Part shown: positions 14,051 through 14,764 of the stretch, piece by piece | Position numbering within the stretch: the stretch's first letter is position 1 | Layout of the letters: each line of letters opens with the position of its first letter | NCBI GenBank assembly: GCA_002362155.1 | Contig: DETN01000120.1 | Span: 1 to 14,764 of the forward strand | Length of the DNA: 14,764 nucleotides | From: Lachnospiraceae bacterium UBA3287 | GTDB lineage: Bacteria; Bacillota; Clostridia; Lachnospirales; Lachnospiraceae | Direction of reading: 5' to 3' | Notes under the pieces: generated by a model | The model's database searches: none | Told to the model about the DNA's origin: nothing | The model's input: the letters and a program-made list of their open reading frames with translations, nothing else | Translations under genes and position numbers: made by a program

Positions 14051-14530
14051 ATGAGCAGTAAAGTATGGAAATTCCATAATGATGTCGATACGGACCAGAT
14101 CATTGCGTCCCAGTACCTCCTCCTCCCCAACGTTGAGGAGATGAGCCAGTATACCTTTGAATCCCTGGATCCTTCCTTTGCAAAGAAGGCCCAGGCAGGA
14201 GATATCGTCGTGGCCGCCGAGAACTTCGGCTGCGGCTCCTCCAGAGAGCAGGCCCCCAGTGTACTTAAGGCCCTGGGCATCAAGGCGGTCATCGCCAAGT
14301 CCTTTGCCAGGATCTTTTACCGCAACGCCATCAACATCGGCCTTCCCGTCATTGTCTGCAAGGATCTCTACGAGAACGTGGAAGACGGCGGAGAAGCCGA
14401 TCTGGATCTGACGGCAGGCACCGTGACCGCAGGCGGTCATGTTTTTACCTGCACAAAGCTGCCTGCCTACATGCAGAACATCCTCAACCAGGGTGGTCTG
14501 ATCGCATCTCTCAATAAGGAGGAGGTCTGA
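14051..14530 (+). CDS. Aconitase/isopropylmalate dehydratase-family small subunit (LeuD-like)
   Basis: A 159-residue small (swivel) subunit of a two-subunit [4Fe-4S] hydro-lyase. The N-terminal KFHNDVDTDQII (7-18), the signature AENFGCGSSREQAP (56-69) and KSFARIFYRNAINIGLPVI (83-101) are diagnostic for LeuD-type swivel domains. It helps bind substrate when the large subunit isomerises or dehydrates a hydroxyacid such as isopropylmalate. I chose the ATG at 14051 because GGAGG at 14037-14041 is 9 bases upstream; an ATG at 14030 would place that site inside the gene. The large subunit starts 2 bases after the stop. Leucine biosynthesis is the first guess, but related enzymes act on citraconate, homoaconitate or dimethylmalate, and no leuA or leuB is in view to decide. 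Confidence 0.9.
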   Translation: MSSKVWKFHNDVDTDQIIASQYLLLPNVEEMSQYTFESLDPSFAKKAQAGDIVVAAENFGCGSSREQAPSVLKALGIKAVIAKSFARIFYRNAINIGLPVIVCKDLYENVEDGGEADLDLTAGTVTAGGHVFTCTKLPAYMQNILNQGGLIASLNKEEV

Positions 14531-14532
14531 TC

Positions 14533-14764
14533 ATGGGAATGACAATCGGTGAAAAGATCATAGCAAGGGCCGCGGGCGTGGACTTTGTAAAGCCCAATGA
14601 CATCCATACCGTTACGCTGGACAGGATGATGTCCAACGACGGTACCACCCATCTGACGGTGGACATGTATCATAATAAATTAAAGCATCCCAGGATCGCG
14701 GATCCCGAAAAGGTGGTCTTTATCATGGACCACAATGTGCCTGCCGACTCCGCAAAAACAGCGG
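14533..14764 (+). CDS. Aconitase/isopropylmalate dehydratase-family large subunit, 5' part (cut by window end)
   Basis: The first 77 codons of a large subunit. The product begins MGMTIGEKIIARAAG and continues through SNDGTTHLT to VVFIMDHNVPADSAKT, matching the N-terminus of aconitase-superfamily large subunits, where the DHNVP motif precedes the Fe-S cysteines. Those cysteines lie beyond the window, so activity cannot be judged. AAGGAGGAGG at the end of the small-subunit gene gives a strong ribosome site and tight coupling. The gene order is small then large, opposite to the common leuC-leuD order. The opening sequence differs from the usual clostridial LeuC start (MGMTMTQKIL type), which suggests a distinct subgroup whose substrate I cannot assign. 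Confidence 0.88.
   Translation, partial: MGMTIGEKIIARAAGVDFVKPNDIHTVTLDRMMSNDGTTHLTVDMYHNKLKHPRIADPEKVVFIMDHNVPADSAKTA

Overview
This window looks like a chromosomal piece of an anaerobic gut or rumen Firmicute, most probably Lachnospiraceae (Clostridia). The placement is inferred from protein families and has not been tested by a database search: a gut-Clostridia type sigma-70/ECF-like sigma factor paired with a membrane partner, an AgrA/AgrC-like LytTR and GHKL pair, a GH3 enzyme in the swapped domain order reported from rumen Clostridia, and an ATPase-less LplABC/YtcQP-type sugar transporter. All genes I can support lie on the + strand. Strong GGAGG-type ribosome binding sites and clear hairpin plus T-run terminators divide the window into transcription units.

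Unit 1 (358-3407): a lipoprotein with a DUF3221-like first domain, a sigma factor, and a membrane protein whose short N-terminus and single transmembrane helix look like a sigma-factor partner (anti-sigma) but whose outer domain is a complete serpin. The sigma and serpin genes overlap by GTGA, so they are probably translationally coupled. A serpin presented outside the cell by an anti-sigma-like anchor suggests a protease-sensing switch, and is my main candidate for an undescribed system. The 357 bases upstream are full of inverted repeats and copies of a TCTGTCG motif. The unit ends at a strong terminator at 3486-3535.

Unit 2 (3689-5702): a LytTR response regulator and an AgrC-like sensor kinase. 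The kinase keeps its phospho-acceptor histidine region but has lost the recognisable ATP-binding motifs. Three ACAG repeats lie upstream, two of them at LytTR spacing. A terminator follows at 5795-5818.

Unit 3 (5895-13767): carbohydrate use. A 988-residue GH3 enzyme with a membrane helix at each end and swapped domain order has its own terminator (8913-8955). It is followed by a lipoprotein solute-binding protein, two permeases and an AraC-family regulator, with no ATPase gene. A possible 49-residue ORF overlaps the binding-protein start by ATGA, and a pair of direct repeats upstream may be the AraC-type operator. A terminator at 13790-13827 closes the region.

Unit 4 (14051 to window end): the small subunit and the start of the large subunit of an aconitase/isopropylmalate dehydratase-family hydro-lyase, in small-then-large order. 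They are driven by a good sigma-A-type promoter whose -10 and start site are overlapped by a perfect 15-bp palindrome.
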